Assembly: GCA_022865525.1 (NCBI GenBank)
Contig: JALHSV010000564.1
Coordinates: 1 to 12,341 of the forward strand
DNA: 12,341 bases
Source: Thermodesulfovibrionales bacterium
GTDB lineage: Bacteria > Nitrospirota > Thermodesulfovibrionia > Thermodesulfovibrionales > SM23-35
Reading direction: 5' to 3'
In this document: positions 1-5,075 of the stretch, piece by piece
Layout: every line of letters begins with the position of its first letter
How positions within the stretch are numbered: the stretch's first letter is position 1
The notes under the pieces: model-generated
What the model was told of the DNA's origin: nothing
What the model saw: only the letters and a program-made list of their open reading frames with translations
The model's database searches: none
Position numbers and translations under genes: made by a program

Positions 1-1183
1 AGCGCTGGAAGCGGCCCAGTTCCTCGATCTTCCTGAAGAAAACCCGGGTCTTGCCGCAGGTGGCCTCGGCGTCCAAGGACGGATTCATGACAAAGGCCCG
101 GGGGGTTCGCGGATAGCGGTTCAGGAATGACCGCAGGCCGGAGGGGATATCGTCCGCTTTCACGGCGCTTTTCACTTCGATTGGGAAAGGCTCGCGGTTG
201 CGGATGAAAACGAAATCGACTTCTTTGCCGTCCTTGGTGCGCCAGAAGCGTATTTCGCTGAGGGGATCGAGCAACCGGTTCAATTCCAGAAAAACAAGGC
301 TCTCTAAAATGACGCCGCCATCCGGTCGTTCCGCTACGGTTCGGAAATCCTTGAGCAGCGTATTGCGGACGCCGATGTCGAACAGGTAGGTTTTGCGCGA
401 TTTTTTCAGTTCATTGCCCAGGTTGCTGCTGAAGCTGGGAACCGGGAACGCCACCTGTGTCTGGGACAGAATGCTCAAGTGATTCTCAATCGTTTTCTGG
501 GTCAGACCGATCTCCCGGGCCAGACCCGCTGCGGAAACGACGCTCCCCTGGCTCTGGGCCAGGAGATAGAGCAGGTGGTTGAAGGCGCGGATATTCTCTT
601 CGCGGATCAGGGATTTGATGTCCTTCAAGACGTACGATTGCACGATGTCGGCCAGCAGCCGCAGGCGGTCGGCCTCGGCCAGGTTGGTCAGCCCCGGCAG
701 GCCTCCGAAGCGCAGGTACGGCCCCGGCATATCCTTTCCCCACACTTGCTTCATCTCGGCGTAGCCGCAGGGGAAGACGTGGAAGATCCTCTTGCGCCCG
801 GCCAGCGACTCGCGCATGTGCCGGTGACTTTCCAGGGCCGATGAACCCGAGGCAAAGATCTTCACTTTTTTGCCGCTGTCGAATATGGCCTTGAAGATGT
901 GCGAAGCGTTCTTCAGGTAATAGAATTCATCGATAAAGATCGCGTCCAGACCCTCGGTCAGCAGGCGGACGATCGCCGGCTCGTCCTTGTTCAGAAGCAT
1001 CAGGTTTTCGGGCTGCTCCAGGTCAAAAAACCGGGTACGCAGCTTGAGGGTCGCGGCGTGGCGGTGCAGCTTCCTCAGCAGGAAGGTTTTCCCCACCTGG
1101 CGGGCGCCGACCAGGATGGTGATCTCCGGGCGGTGGAACTCTTCGAGCAGGGTGGGATAGATCTCACGCTGGATTTCCTTCAT
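1..1183 (-). CDS. DUF4143-type AAA ATPase, C-terminus cut by window edge
   Basis: I read this frame on the minus strand without a stop from ATG at 1183-1181 to the window edge, giving 394 residues. A Walker A motif GARQVGKT lies at about residues 25-32 and a Walker B motif AIFIDEF at about 82-88, followed by a sensor-like segment KIFASGSSALE. The C-terminal half has a winged-helix-like part (around GLAREIGLTQKTIENHLSIL) and a PD-(D/E)XK-like core with EVDFV and IEVKSA. This is the order in the AAA_14 plus DUF4143 family, often found near toxin or defence genes; its biochemical role is poorly defined. Members are usually about 380-430 residues, so little is missing. The gene is GC-rich, unlike the DNA to its right, and is transcribed away from the R-M operon. 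I see no Shine-Dalgarno motif before the ATG. Family assignment is confident, function is not. Confidence 0.93.
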   Translation of the reverse strand, partial: MKEIQREIYPTLLEEFHRPEITILVGARQVGKTFLLRKLHRHAATLKLRTRFFDLEQPENLMLLNKDEPAIVRLLTEGLDAIFIDEFYYLKNASHIFKAIFDSGKKVKIFASGSSALESHRHMRESLAGRKRIFHVFPCGYAEMKQVWGKDMPGPYLRFGGLPGLTNLAEADRLRLLADIVQSYVLKDIKSLIREENIRAFNHLLYLLAQSQGSVVSAAGLAREIGLTQKTIENHLSILSQTQVAFPVPSFSSNLGNELKKSRKTYLFDIGVRNTLLKDFRTVAERPDGGVILESLVFLELNRLLDPLSEIRFWRTKDGKEVDFVFIRNREPFPIEVKSAVKADDIPSGLRSFLNRYPRTPRAFVMNPSLDAEATCGKTRVFFRKIEELGRFQR

Positions 1184-1189
1184 GCGACT

Positions 1190-1218
1190 ATACTATACTA
1201 CCACTACAATAAAGTCAA
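1190..1218 (-). promoter_or_regulatory. Candidate promoter of the DUF4143 ATPase gene, possibly leaderless
   Basis: On the minus strand, TTGACT (1218-1213) and TAGTAT (1195-1190) are separated by exactly 17 bases. The -10 box ends only 6 bases before the ATG at 1183, so transcription would start at or next to the start codon. This fits the missing ribosome-binding site and suggests a leaderless mRNA. The -10 lies inside short TAGTA repeats, which lowers certainty. Confidence 0.45.
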
Positions 1219-1401
1219 TATAGGGTGAAAACGCTTTGCTGATAAGGGCCTTCAATGGAACTATTTTTCAGAAAAACCAATGTTAATGGTAACAGGAAAA
1301 ATAATCGAGTAAATGCATTTTTATTGGTTTTTTCATACTCTGACCTTTACCCTTTGTCTTTTTCATGCCCTACACCGTCAACCGTACACCGATATCGTCT
1401 A

Positions 1402-1428
1402 GCCCCTCGCCCCTCGCCCCTCGCCTCT
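1402..1428. repeat. Tandem heptamer GCCCCTC, three copies plus a partial copy
   Basis: GCCCCTC repeats exactly at 1402-1408, 1409-1415 and 1416-1422, followed by a degenerate GCCTCTT. The flanking text (CGTCTAG before, TCCTCCTGTCTCC after) is the same kind of C/T-rich sequence. It resembles the heptamer array at 1962-1989, which suggests both belong to one family of dispersed intergenic repeats. Confidence 0.7.
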
Positions 1429-1451
1429 TCCTCCTGTCTCCAATCCCTGAT

Positions 1452-1480
1452 TTGCTTTCCCCCGTTGAAACTCTTAAAAT
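1452..1480 (+). promoter_or_regulatory. Weak candidate promoter for the 66-residue ORF
   Basis: TTGCTT (1452-1457) and TAAAAT (1475-1480) are 17 bases apart. The -10 matches the sigma70 consensus at 5 of 6 positions, the -35 at only 3. Transcription would begin at about 1487, just before the GGAG ribosome-binding site at 1489-1492. Confidence 0.3.
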
Positions 1481-1500
1481 AAAATACTGGAGCAGGCAAT

Positions 1501-1701
1501 ATGGGGAAAAATGATGATGGCCATTTCTGGGGGATGGTTCTAGCGGCTGCAGCGGTAGCGATTACTGGTGCCGTGGCATTGATTCGATCCTTCCGAACTT
1601 CAAGGGATGGCGGCAGAACCTGGGAAGGTCCTGCGCAAGGCAAGGACAAACCGGAACCGGAAGATGCGCGCGCTGGCGACAAATCACAAAAATCCAGTTA
1701 A
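1501..1701 (+). CDS. Small predicted single-pass membrane protein (66 residues)
   Basis: I do not recognise a family. The ATG at 1501 has GGAG at 1489-1492, eight bases upstream, and a weak promoter before that. The peptide begins with a short polar stretch, then an uninterrupted hydrophobic segment from about residue 9 to 29 (from FWGMVLAAAA to AVALI), then a hydrophilic tail rich in Lys, Asp, Glu and Gly with a PEPED stretch. Positive residues (Arg and Lys) follow the hydrophobic segment directly, which would favour a short outer N-terminus and a cytoplasmic tail if it sits in the membrane. Unlike the low-complexity DNA on both sides, this stretch has ordinary coding character. The opposite strand is also open at 1682-1347, but that frame runs into the tandem repeats and is probably not a gene. 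Small size and lack of homology keep confidence modest. Confidence 0.45.
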   Translation: MGKNDDGHFWGMVLAAAAVAITGAVALIRSFRTSRDGGRTWEGPAQGKDKPEPEDARAGDKSQKSS

Positions 1702-1807
1702 CTTATAAAAGTAATAATGAAAGGCTTGGTACCTGTGTTGCTTCTTTGTTTTGGTAATTGGGATTTGGAAATTGGAATTTGGTGCTTGTGATTGTTTTTG
1801 TTGAATC

Positions 1808-1831
1808 GTTGCAGTGTTGCAGCGTTGAAGC
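1808..1831. repeat. Tandem octamer GTTGMAGY, three copies
   Basis: GTTGCAGT (1808-1815), GTTGCAGC (1816-1823) and GTTGAAGC (1824-1831) follow each other directly. They resemble the reverse complement of the TTCAACRT octamers at 1873-1904, so the two arrays face each other across about 41 bases and could form a long imperfect stem. A small AGCG/CGCT hairpin sits just after this array. Confidence 0.65.
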
Positions 1832-1872
1832 GAAAGCGCTGCCAATATAATGTCGGAAACTTGCCTTATCGT

Positions 1873-1904
1873 TTCAACATTTCAACGTTTCAACATTTCA
1901 ACTT
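1873..1904. repeat. Tandem octamer TTCAACRT, four copies
   Basis: TTCAACAT, TTCAACGT, TTCAACAT and TTCAACTT lie head to tail at 1873, 1881, 1889 and 1897. The period is exactly eight, with variation only in the last two bases. It is the inverted partner of the array at 1808-1831. Confidence 0.8.
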
Positions 1905-1918
1905 TTTCTATCTTCAAC

Positions 1919-1943
1919 ATCGAACGTCGAACATCGAACCTCG
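1919..1943. repeat. Tandem heptamer RTCGAAC, three copies plus a partial copy
   Basis: ATCGAAC (1919-1925), GTCGAAC (1926-1932) and ATCGAAC (1933-1939) are followed by CTCG. The period here is seven, unlike the octamers just upstream, so it is a separate array. Confidence 0.75.
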
Positions 1944-1961
1944 CCTTGTTCTTCCCTTCCT

Positions 1962-1989
1962 CCTATCGCCTATCGCCTCTAGCCTCTAG
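1962..1989. repeat. Tandem heptamers CCTATCG x2 and CCTCTAG x2
   Basis: CCTATCG occurs at 1962 and 1969, CCTCTAG at 1976 and 1983, all in one seven-base register, followed by a C-run. The sequence type matches the array at 1402-1428. The array ends 13 bases before the -35 box of the operon promoter. Confidence 0.8.
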
Positions 1990-2002
1990 CCCCCCTCTTA
2001 AT

Positions 2003-2031
2003 TTGACATTCCCCCCCCTATTCCCTATTAT
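2003..2031 (+). promoter_or_regulatory. Strong sigma70-type promoter of the R-M operon
   Basis: TTGACA (2003-2008) matches the -35 consensus perfectly. TATTAT (2026-2031) matches the -10 consensus at 5 of 6 positions, and the spacer is exactly 17 bases, including a run of C. Transcription would start near 2038 and the leader would be about 45 bases long. It is the only strong promoter I can see before the restriction genes. Because the first frame behind it is a mazG-like start, it was probably that gene's own promoter. Confidence 0.75.
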
Positions 2032-2032
2032 G

Positions 2033-2058
2033 ATTCCTGTTAGCCGCAATGCGGGAAT
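2033..2058. promoter_or_regulatory. Imperfect inverted repeat over the predicted transcription start
   Basis: ATTCCTG (2033-2039) and CGGGAAT (2052-2058) are complementary at 6 of 7 positions, and at all 7 in RNA if a G-U pair is allowed. The inner CCGC-AAT-GCGG (2044-2054) is a second, mutually exclusive small hairpin. The position fits an operator for a repressor or a hairpin at the 5' end of the mRNA. No regulator gene is visible in the window. Confidence 0.3.
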
Positions 2059-2082
2059 GAGAGATATAAAAAAGGATTCGCT

Positions 2083-2226
2083 ATGAATCAAAAAAGGTTT
2101 GACGGGTTGATGAACGAGATCCTGAAGTTCCGCGATCAGCGCGACTGGGCGCAGTTCCATGATCCGAAGAACCTGGCTGAAGCGATCTACATCAAGCTCA
2201 TATGGAGAGAGAATGCCCAAGGGTAA
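2083..2226 (+). pseudogene. 5' remnant of a MazG-like nucleotide pyrophosphohydrolase gene
   Basis: ATG at 2083 has AAAGGA at 2071-2076, six bases upstream, and lies behind the strong promoter. The frame encodes 47 residues. Residues from about 13 to 35 (ILKFRDQRDWAQFHDPKNLA) match the conserved start of RS21-C6/MazG-like dNTP pyrophosphohydrolases, with the typical FRDxRDWxQFHxPKNLA pattern. In the family this is followed by the helix with the metal-binding ExxE residues. Here the similarity stops at about LAEAI and the frame ends at 2226 after an unrelated tail. The catalytic part is absent, so an active enzyme is not possible. The frame overlaps the hsdM start by 14 bases, so it may now act as a leader peptide that couples translation to hsdM. 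Confidence 0.65.
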
Positions 2227-4417
2227 AAAAGTTAAAGACAAAACTAAAAAGCAGGAGCCAATCGAAGCAACTCTTTGGCAAGCTGCGGATAAGCTTCGCA
2301 AAAATATGGATGCAGCGGAGTATAAGCATATTGTCTTGGGTTTGATTTTTCTCAAATACATTTCTGATGCTTTTGAAGACCTGCATACCAAACTCATTAA
2401 TGCAAAAGAAGAATACGAAGGTGCTGATCCTGAAGATCCCAATGAATATATTGCTGAAAAGGTTTTCTTTGTCCCGCCAGTCGCCCGCTGGAAATCCATT
2501 TCAGATAATGGCAAAAAGACCGAAATACTTCTCGCAAATGGTAAAAAAGTTGATATTGGCGGTTATGTAGATGAAGCCATGGAGGCAATTGAACGACTGA
2601 ATCCTTCTCTAAAGGGTGTTCTTCCTAAGGTATATGCCCGCCAGAACCTTGACCGCGCAAGTTTGGGCGGCCTTATAGATCTGATCGGCACTATCGCTCT
2701 CGGCAGTGAAGAAGCAAAAAGCAAGGATGTGCTTGGCCAGGTGTATGAATATTTTCTGGGACAATTCGCCCTTGCCGAAGGGAAAAAAGGTGGTCAGTTT
2801 TACACCCCCAGAAGTGTTGTTAGGCTTCTCGTTGAAATGCTTGAACCTTATGAAGGCCGGGTATTCGATCCCTGCTGCGGTTCCGGCGGCATGTTTATTC
2901 AAAGCGAAAAGTTTATCAAATCCCATCAGGACCATTACAAAAAAAAAGGCAATGGCCTTTCCTTGAATCCATTAGATAGGATTTCTATTTACGGACAAGA
3001 ATCCAACCAAACCACTTGGCGCCTGGCCAAAATGAATCTGGCCATTCGTGGCATCGACAGTTCCAATATCAAGTGGAACAATGAAGGTTCATTCCTGAAT
3101 GACGCCCATAAGGATTTGAAAGCCGACTTCATCATCGCCAATCCGCCGTTCAACGATTCCGACTGGTCCGGTGAGCTCTTAAAAGATGACGCGCGCTGGA
3201 AGTATGGTGTTCCTTCATCTGGGAATGCTAATTTTGCTTGGATTCAACATTTCATTTATCATCTATCGCCTTCAGGAATCGCTGGTTTTGTTATGTCAAA
3301 TTCTGCACTATCATCAGAATCTATTATAGAAACCGAAATAAGAAAAGCAATTATTGAGAGTGATTTAGTTGATTGTATTGTCACACTGCCTGATAAACTT
3401 TTTTATTCGACTCCAGTTCCTGCTTCCTTGTGGTTTTTAGTCAGGAATAAGCTTTCTAGTGGTTTTAGAAAGCGAGAAAACGAAACATTATTCATTGATG
3501 CTTCTCATCTAAAAGAAGCTATTGATCGAACTACCAATACCTTATCAGAAGAAATAATCCGGTTAGTAGCCAATACATACCACGATTGGAAGGCTGAGAA
3601 TAAATTGTTCAAAGACAAGAGAGGTTTCTGCCGTTCAATCACAATTGATAATATTAGAGAAAATGGTTATGAATTATTCCCTGCCAAATATATTGAAATT
3701 GATGCAGTGAGCAGTTCATTTGATAGAACGGAAATAGACGAACTTCTAAATAACAATCTTTCAACCAATAAAAAATTGCTTTCCCAAGTAAATGCATCTT
3801 CATCTGAAATATATCATCAACTGAAATTGCCGGTATCCCAAAGCTTGTTTGCACCAATAAAATGGATAAAGATCCCTCTCTCTGATGTCCTTTCTATATC
3901 CGAAGAACGCTTGGGAAATAATCAAGAACCAGAAATACTCACATGTACCGAAAAGGCCGGATTAATACTTCAAAGGGAAAGGTTCGCAAAGCGAATCGCA
4001 ACAGAAGACACTAGTAAATATAAAATCGTAAGAAAAACTGACATTGTATATAATCCATATCTTTTATGGGCGGGCGCAATTGACCAATGTTGGATTGTTG
4101 ATGTCGGAATAACCTCACCAGCTTATGAAGTTTTAAGGATTAAGAGAGAATATGACCCAACAATCATTGGCCGAATTTTAAAAAACCAGAATCTACTTAA
4201 AATGTATAACGGAATTTCCGTAGGTGCAATTCAACGACGAAGAAGGGCACCTGTAGAAAAATTCCTTAGCTTAACTATTAAGATACCCTCGGTTGAAGAT
4301 CAGCAAAGGTTTCAAAGTTTAACCCGCTATATTCAAGAAGAAATGTTCAGCCTTCGAAAGTTGAACGAGAACCTTACTGAAATTCTTGTTACAATCTGTA
4401 AAAACTGGATGGCATAA
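2213..4417 (+). CDS. hsdM: Type I R-M modification subunit fused to a single specificity domain (HsdM-S)
   Basis: This protein would methylate adenine at N6 and carry its own target-recognition domain. I chose ATG 2213, giving 734 residues, because GGAGAGAG (2204-2211) lies just before it and the family's N-terminal helical domain starts soon after (about 15-150). The frame stays open to 2159, but that part overlaps the mazG remnant. The N6 methylase core has the AdoMet motif DPCCGSGG at 219-226 and the catalytic NPPF at 310-313. HsdM is normally about 500 residues. Here the tail from about 545 to 734 looks like one HsdS half, with KYKIVRKTDIVYNPY, GITSPAYEVLRI and IKIPSVEDQQRF. No separate hsdS is present, so two fused chains would have to supply two recognition halves. 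The first about 1 kb has moderate GC and the rest is AT-rich, which suggests exchange of the specificity part. Confidence 0.93.
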   Translation: MPKGKKVKDKTKKQEPIEATLWQAADKLRKNMDAAEYKHIVLGLIFLKYISDAFEDLHTKLINAKEEYEGADPEDPNEYIAEKVFFVPPVARWKSISDNGKKTEILLANGKKVDIGGYVDEAMEAIERLNPSLKGVLPKVYARQNLDRASLGGLIDLIGTIALGSEEAKSKDVLGQVYEYFLGQFALAEGKKGGQFYTPRSVVRLLVEMLEPYEGRVFDPCCGSGGMFIQSEKFIKSHQDHYKKKGNGLSLNPLDRISIYGQESNQTTWRLAKMNLAIRGIDSSNIKWNNEGSFLNDAHKDLKADFIIANPPFNDSDWSGELLKDDARWKYGVPSSGNANFAWIQHFIYHLSPSGIAGFVMSNSALSSESIIETEIRKAIIESDLVDCIVTLPDKLFYSTPVPASLWFLVRNKLSSGFRKRENETLFIDASHLKEAIDRTTNTLSEEIIRLVANTYHDWKAENKLFKDKRGFCRSITIDNIRENGYELFPAKYIEIDAVSSSFDRTEIDELLNNNLSTNKKLLSQVNASSSEIYHQLKLPVSQSLFAPIKWIKIPLSDVLSISEERLGNNQEPEILTCTEKAGLILQRERFAKRIATEDTSKYKIVRKTDIVYNPYLLWAGAIDQCWIVDVGITSPAYEVLRIKREYDPTIIGRILKNQNLLKMYNGISVGAIQRRRRAPVEKFLSLTIKIPSVEDQQRFQSLTRYIQEEMFSLRKLNENLTEILVTICKNWMA

Positions 4418-4420
4418 AAC

Positions 4421-4540
4421 ATGAATGGTTTTGTCGAATTCGAAGTCTTTTTTTTTGATGTACTAAAGCAACTCGTTATCCCTATATTTCCAATGTTGCT
4501 CGAGAGATGCGTTTTTCAAAGTTTTTGTCCTGCGAAATGA
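4421..4540 (+). pseudogene. Remnant of an hsdR 5' end between hsdM-S and the phosphatase gene
   Basis: A 39-codon frame starts three bases after the hsdM-S stop. Its first 18 residues (MNGFVEFEVFFFDVLKQL) align with the first 20 of HsdR (MINFTESEIEIFSLDVLKQL). At DNA level 4455-4475 equals 7377-7397 with one mismatch in 21 bases. After the shared VLKQL the sequence diverges and ends at TGA 4538. This is the place where hsdR would begin in a simple hsdM-S/hsdR pair. I infer that DNA carrying the phosphatase and RloC-like genes entered here and left a copied or older hsdR start behind. The stop lies at the ribosome-binding site of the next gene, so translation could be coupled. Confidence 0.6.
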
Positions 4541-4550
4541 AGGTGAATTT

Positions 4551-5054
4551 GTGAAAGAAATATATAAAAATTTATTCATTGGAAACGAAGCCGATTATGA
4601 AACACGAGTTAAAGGGATACAGGGATGGTGTGTCGTCCATGCATGTAAAGAACCATACCATCGCGCTTTGCTCGGTTATACTGGAAGAGGCGCTCCTAAA
4701 GAACACCCGGAATATTTTTTAGCAATTAGGAACAATCGACTTTTTTTAAATCTAGTTGATACTGATGATCCAGCTTACATTCCGGAAATTATAATAAACG
4801 AGGCATTGAAGTTTATTGAAAAGGCATTATATTCTGGAAACAAATGCCTTGTACACTGTAATCTTGGTGAGAGCCGTTCCCCTTCGATAGGATTATTATA
4901 CCTTGTTTTGAAGTCCACTATTTCAACTCAAAATTATGAGACAGCAGAGAATGATTTCATAAAATTATACCCAATGTTCAATCCTAAAAATGGAATTAAA
5001 GGATTTATGATTAAATTCTGGAAACAGTATGCTGATAAAGGGAATATTAAATGA
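4551..5054 (+). CDS. Dual-specificity-type (Cys-based) phosphatase
   Basis: The protein has 167 residues. Its active-site loop at 102-111 reads HCNLGESRSP, the C-x5-R signature of Cys-dependent protein tyrosine and dual-specificity phosphatases, with nucleophile Cys103 and phosphate-binding Arg109. The LVDTDDP segment (68-74) lies 30-33 residues before the Cys, where these enzymes have the general-acid Asp. No signal peptide or membrane segment is visible. I chose GTG at 4551 because AAGGTGA lies at 4540-4546. The RloC-like gene follows after a few bases, so the two are almost certainly co-expressed. In this family substrates range from phosphoproteins to RNA 5' ends and small phosphorylated molecules, and the sequence does not tell which applies. 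The gene is AT-rich like its downstream neighbour. The family call is firm; a role in defence is inferred from position. Confidence 0.88.
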   Translation: MKEIYKNLFIGNEADYETRVKGIQGWCVVHACKEPYHRALLGYTGRGAPKEHPEYFLAIRNNRLFLNLVDTDDPAYIPEIIINEALKFIEKALYSGNKCLVHCNLGESRSPSIGLLYLVLKSTISTQNYETAENDFIKLYPMFNPKNGIKGFMIKFWKQYADKGNIK

Positions 5055-5075
5055 TAGGATATGTTCGGTGGAAAA

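Larger units (their letters stand above)
1184..1500. other. Gene-free spacer with heptamer repeats
   Basis: Apart from the promoter next to the ATPase gene and a weak promoter before 1501, I see no gene here. Frames that cross the stretch translate to low-complexity Pro/Ser/Leu-rich peptides with no family resemblance. The stretch changes from AT-rich (about 1250-1345) to C-rich tandem repeats (1402-1428). Confidence 0.6.
1702..2002. other. Gene-free spacer made mostly of short tandem repeats
   Basis: Three kinds of 7-8 bp array and a set of inverted units fill most of this stretch, after an AT-rich start with TTGG/ATTTGG-like text (about 1750-1800). Frames across it translate to repetitive peptides such as FNISTFQHFNFF and are not credible genes. 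I see no RNA gene here. Confidence 0.65.

Noticed and set aside
479..844. Plus-strand frame of 121 codons within the ATPase gene
   Set aside because: It is antisense to a continuous, motif-bearing ATPase frame of 394 codons and resembles no known protein. High GC explains the open frame.
1347..1682. Minus-strand open frame of 111 codons
   Set aside because: It overlaps the better-supported 66-residue gene on the other strand, runs into the C-rich tandem repeats, and encodes a low-complexity tail (EEEARGEGRGARR).
1873..1943. CRISPR-like array
   Set aside because: Units are 7-8 bases, directly adjacent, with no spacers of 25-40 bases and no cas genes nearby. These are simple tandem repeats.
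2159..2212. Upstream extension of hsdM to 2159
   Set aside because: The 18 extra residues are out-of-frame reading of the mazG-like remnant, and the ribosome-binding site GGAGAGAG fits ATG 2213.
2939..2947. Run of nine A in hsdM (and another at 6174-6182 in the RloC-like gene) as a phase-variation switch
   Set aside because: Both runs encode three Lys codons in AT-rich genes, where such runs arise by chance. Nothing else points to switching, although length differences between reads would be worth noting.
4434..4456. Possible intrinsic terminator: TCGAATTCGA followed by nine T after hsdM-S
   Set aside because: The palindrome leaves no room for a loop. With a four-base loop the stem is only three pairs, too weak for a terminator, and the T-run is explained by Phe codons of the hsdR-like remnant.
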